8,445 bases of DNA from an uncultured Clostridia bacterium (GTDB taxonomy: Bacteria > Bacillota_A > Clostridia > TANB77 > CAG-508). Under the pieces are notes generated by a model. That model saw only the letters and a program-made list of their open reading frames with translations. It was not told the origin of the DNA and ran no database searches. A program made the position numbers and the translations under genes. Below are positions 6,399 to 8,445 of this stretch, one piece after another (position 1 is the stretch's first letter; every line of letters starts with the position of its first letter). Location of the stretch: positions 1 through 8,445 of the forward strand of contig CALXZF010000151.1 of the NCBI GenBank assembly GCA_944393165.1, in the 5' to 3' direction.

Positions 6399-8445
6399 AT
6401 GTCGTGGGAAGAAATAAAAAATAAATATAAAAAAACAAATACTTATTTTAAAAGTCAAGAAGAAATAAACAATTCAATAGATGGAGGAAAAAAATCATGG
6501 AACAGAATTAAAAATAAATATATAAATTCTACCAACAATACATCATCAAAAACAAGAAAAAACGGAGAAGAATTTATTAACAGACTAAAAACTCAAGGAA
6601 GAAGTTTGCCAATACAACAAAAAGCAACACCTACATATATGAAAAAAGAAAGCTTATGGGATACTATTAAAAAAATAACAAACAATGAACGAAATTTTAA
6701 ATCAACATATAACAAAAATAATAACATGATATACACACCATTTTTAGAAAAAAATCAAGAAAATAAAGATGAAGAGTTGCAATATAAACTATTATCAAAC
6801 CAAAAAACACAAACTAATGAGGAATTTCTTGAACGATTATCAAACATGAATAATACTCAAAGAGTAAAAGAAATTAGAGCCATAACAAAAAATGAAAAAG
6901 ATTTTAATAAATTAAATTTGGAAGCGATACAATACAAACAATCAAAAGAAGCATCTCAAAAAGCTGAAAAAATTAATCAAGATATTGATAATGGCAATTA
7001 TGGTTCTGCCATTGGACATGTATTAAGTGGAATACCAACAAAAGCATTAGATTCTGTAACAACAACAGTATCTTCTATGCCTAGTATATTACCATCTAAA
7101 AAAATAAATTCTTTTCAGCCTGATGAAGATGAACTTTTAAAGGTCAACAAAATACTTAGTAAAAATTACGAAGAAACTACTTCAAACATTAATAATGATA
7201 TTATAAAAACTGCATCATCAGTTTCAGGAACAATAGGTGCTATGACACCATCTATTTTATCAAATTTAATGATACCAGGTTCTGGTAAAATAGTTCAAGC
7301 AATTAATGCAGGTACTGATGCATATCAAGAAACATTAAATGACAATACTGATAACAAAGTACAATCATTGTTGACAGGGATAGCAAAAGGTGGAGCAAGT
7401 TATGCAATTGAAGGAATAACTGGTGGAAACTTTTTAGGGAAAGGTTCATTAGATGACATTGCTAAAAAAACCATTTCAAACAATCTATCAAGTCCTATTT
7501 CTAAAAGAATAGCATCTAAACTATATGAAATAGGAGGAGAAATTTTTGAAGAAGAAATAGAAAATCAAGCAGGATATGTTATAGATAAAATTATTAATGA
7601 TAAAAATATTTCAGGACAAGAATGGTGGAATGATGCAACTGAAACAGCAAAAAACACACTTCTAACAACAGTAGTATTAAACTTAATGGGGCTAGGTGGA
7701 GAAACATATCGTGAAATTGTAAAAAATGAAAATGACACCAAAACAAAACAAATTATCAAAGAAGCGGAAAATATAATAAAAAATGAAAATTTAAAAGTAG
7801 ATACAAACAATACTCAATCACAAGAAAATGTAGGTAATAATATAAATATTGAAAATCAACAAGACGTAGTTTTTAAAGAACAAAATTATTACCGATACAA
7901 ACAAACGGACAATCAAAAAATCAACAATTTAAGAAAAGATATGTCTAAATATTGGGATAATTCACAAAAGACCATAGATTTAGGAAATACTATTGAAAAA
8001 ATAATATCTGATAAAAATTATAATATAAGACTAGACGATTCTATAACAAATAAAAAAGGACAATTAGTAAATGCACAAATAAAGACATTAGAAAATGGAG
8101 AAGTAGAAATAAGAATAAATCCAAATTCAAAAAATGTTGGTGAGTTCCTAATAATGCACGAAACAACCCACGCAATAGGAACACAGGAAATGAAAGATTT
8201 AGTTATGGATTATGCTAGTAAAAATAGTGAGTTCAGTAATGCATTAGAAAGTTTAAAGAAAACTTATGGTGTAGAAGATGTAAGTGATGAAGTATTGTCA
8301 GATATATCTGCTCAATTATTTGGAAATCAAGAATTTATTAATAATTTATCAATGCAAAAACCAAATATATTTAAAAGGATATATAACAAAATAGTAGAAT
8401 TAGCTAATAAAATTACAGGAAATTCAAATGAAGCATTATTTATAA
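6399..8445 (+). CDS. Giant polyvalent virion protein with HETTH zinc-peptidase-like domain (3' truncated)
   Basis: The gene runs 682 codons without a stop to the window edge, so its end is missing. Residues 1-200 are Asn/Lys/Glu-rich and carry repeated motifs: W-x-x-I-K at 3-7, 34-38 and 87-91, and EEF-(I/L)-x-RL at 57-63 and 141-147. Residues about 202-350 are rich in Gly, Ala, Ser and Ile (GSAIGHVLSGIP, SSVSGTIGAMTP, GIAKGGASYAIEGITGG), like the membrane-interacting or channel-forming parts of ejected proteins, without a classic transmembrane helix. A GGEIFEEEIENQ helix (about 379-390) resembles the 'GE-x-x-EE' segment that recurs in Firmicutes phage internal proteins. A linker (about 450-500) leads to FLIMHETTHAIGT with H587, E588 and H591, the HExxH zinc motif. 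About 40 residues later, DEVLSDISAQLF offers E631 or D635 as a third ligand. It then has QEFINNL ... IFKRIYNKI, typical after such domains in polyvalent phage proteins. Likely role: a DNA-coinjected protein with protease or wall-related activity. The role is inferred; the motif is seen. Confidence 0.65.
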   Translation, partial: MSWEEIKNKYKKTNTYFKSQEEINNSIDGGKKSWNRIKNKYINSTNNTSSKTRKNGEEFINRLKTQGRSLPIQQKATPTYMKKESLWDTIKKITNNERNFKSTYNKNNNMIYTPFLEKNQENKDEELQYKLLSNQKTQTNEEFLERLSNMNNTQRVKEIRAITKNEKDFNKLNLEAIQYKQSKEASQKAEKINQDIDNGNYGSAIGHVLSGIPTKALDSVTTTVSSMPSILPSKKINSFQPDEDELLKVNKILSKNYEETTSNINNDIIKTASSVSGTIGAMTPSILSNLMIPGSGKIVQAINAGTDAYQETLNDNTDNKVQSLLTGIAKGGASYAIEGITGGNFLGKGSLDDIAKKTISNNLSSPISKRIASKLYEIGGEIFEEEIENQAGYVIDKIINDKNISGQEWWNDATETAKNTLLTTVVLNLMGLGGETYREIVKNENDTKTKQIIKEAENIIKNENLKVDTNNTQSQENVGNNINIENQQDVVFKEQNYYRYKQTDNQKINNLRKDMSKYWDNSQKTIDLGNTIEKIISDKNYNIRLDDSITNKKGQLVNAQIKTLENGEVEIRINPNSKNVGEFLIMHETTHAIGTQEMKDLVMDYASKNSEFSNALESLKKTYGVEDVSDEVLSDISAQLFGNQEFINNLSMQKPNIFKRIYNKIVELANKITGNSNEALFI

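Larger units (their letters stand above)
1..8445 (+). mobile_element. Phage or prophage virion structural module (fragment, podovirus-like order)
   Basis: Nine co-directional genes, nearly all separated by fewer than 20 bases, carry phage structural signatures: scaffold tail, HK97-type coat, adaptor, nozzle-like protein, fibre components, and internal virion-like proteins. The order matches the P22/T7 style head-to-short-tail block. No tape-measure, tail-tube or tail-chaperone gene lies between adaptor and fibre, where a siphovirus would normally have them. Portal and terminase would be expected upstream of base 1. Integration genes are not visible, so a lytic genome and a prophage cannot be told apart. 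The phage nature is near certain; the short-tailed morphology is inferred from gene order. Confidence 0.88.

Noticed and set aside
7565..7810. An 81-codon open frame on the minus strand
   Set aside because: It is the shadow of the large plus-strand gene that is open through this region, with no separate signals.
1..8445. CRISPR array, tRNA, rRNA, insertion sequence or attachment site
   Set aside because: No regularly spaced repeats, cloverleaf-type sequence, transposase or integrase signature, or terminal inverted repeats were seen on either strand.

Overview
This window is a continuous piece of a tailed-phage (Caudoviricetes) virion-assembly module. It could come from a free phage or a prophage; no integrase, attachment site, lysis gene or host gene is present to decide. 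The DNA is strongly AT-rich, arginine is almost always AGA, and nearly every gene has a strong AGGAGG-type ribosome binding site. This points to a low-GC Firmicutes (Clostridia-like) host. All genes are on the plus strand, tightly packed, and read with standard bacterial stop codons.

Layout: (1) 1-341, the C-terminal end of a probable scaffolding protein. (2) 356-1219, the major capsid protein (HK97-fold type). (3) 1220-1306, the only real intergenic gap, holding overlapping hairpins. (4) 1307-1651, a small unidentified virion-module protein. (5) 1664-2242, a head-tail adaptor/connector. (6) 2244-4034, a large beta-rich protein resembling podoviral nozzle/stabilization proteins (T7 gp12 / P22 gp10 type). 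(7) 4044-4403, a small protein resembling the hub or N-terminal part of a tail fibre. (8) 4407-5477, a DUF859-like, FN3-containing tail fibre. (9) 5480-6388, a coiled-coil, tryptophan-repeat protein of the internal-virion/ejection type. (10) 6399 to the window end, a very large protein, open at 682 codons, with a glycine/alanine-rich middle and a HETTH zinc-peptidase signature; it is probably an ejected 'polyvalent' protein.

The order scaffold, coat, adaptor, nozzle, fibre, internal proteins matches the virion block of short-tailed (podovirus-like) phages. No tape measure, major tail tube or tail-assembly chaperone gene is seen in this stretch. Scaffold and coat would build the procapsid. The adaptor and nozzle would extend the portal into a short tail, and the fibre proteins would bind the host. 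The last two proteins would be packed inside the head and delivered with the DNA. Function calls come from sequence pattern recognition without database searches; the short-tail assignment and the ejection role are inferences.

The points most worth a second look are the metallopeptidase-bearing giant protein with repeated N-terminal motifs, the three mutually overlapping hairpins after the capsid gene, and the in-frame single-TAG junctions joining neighbouring genes.
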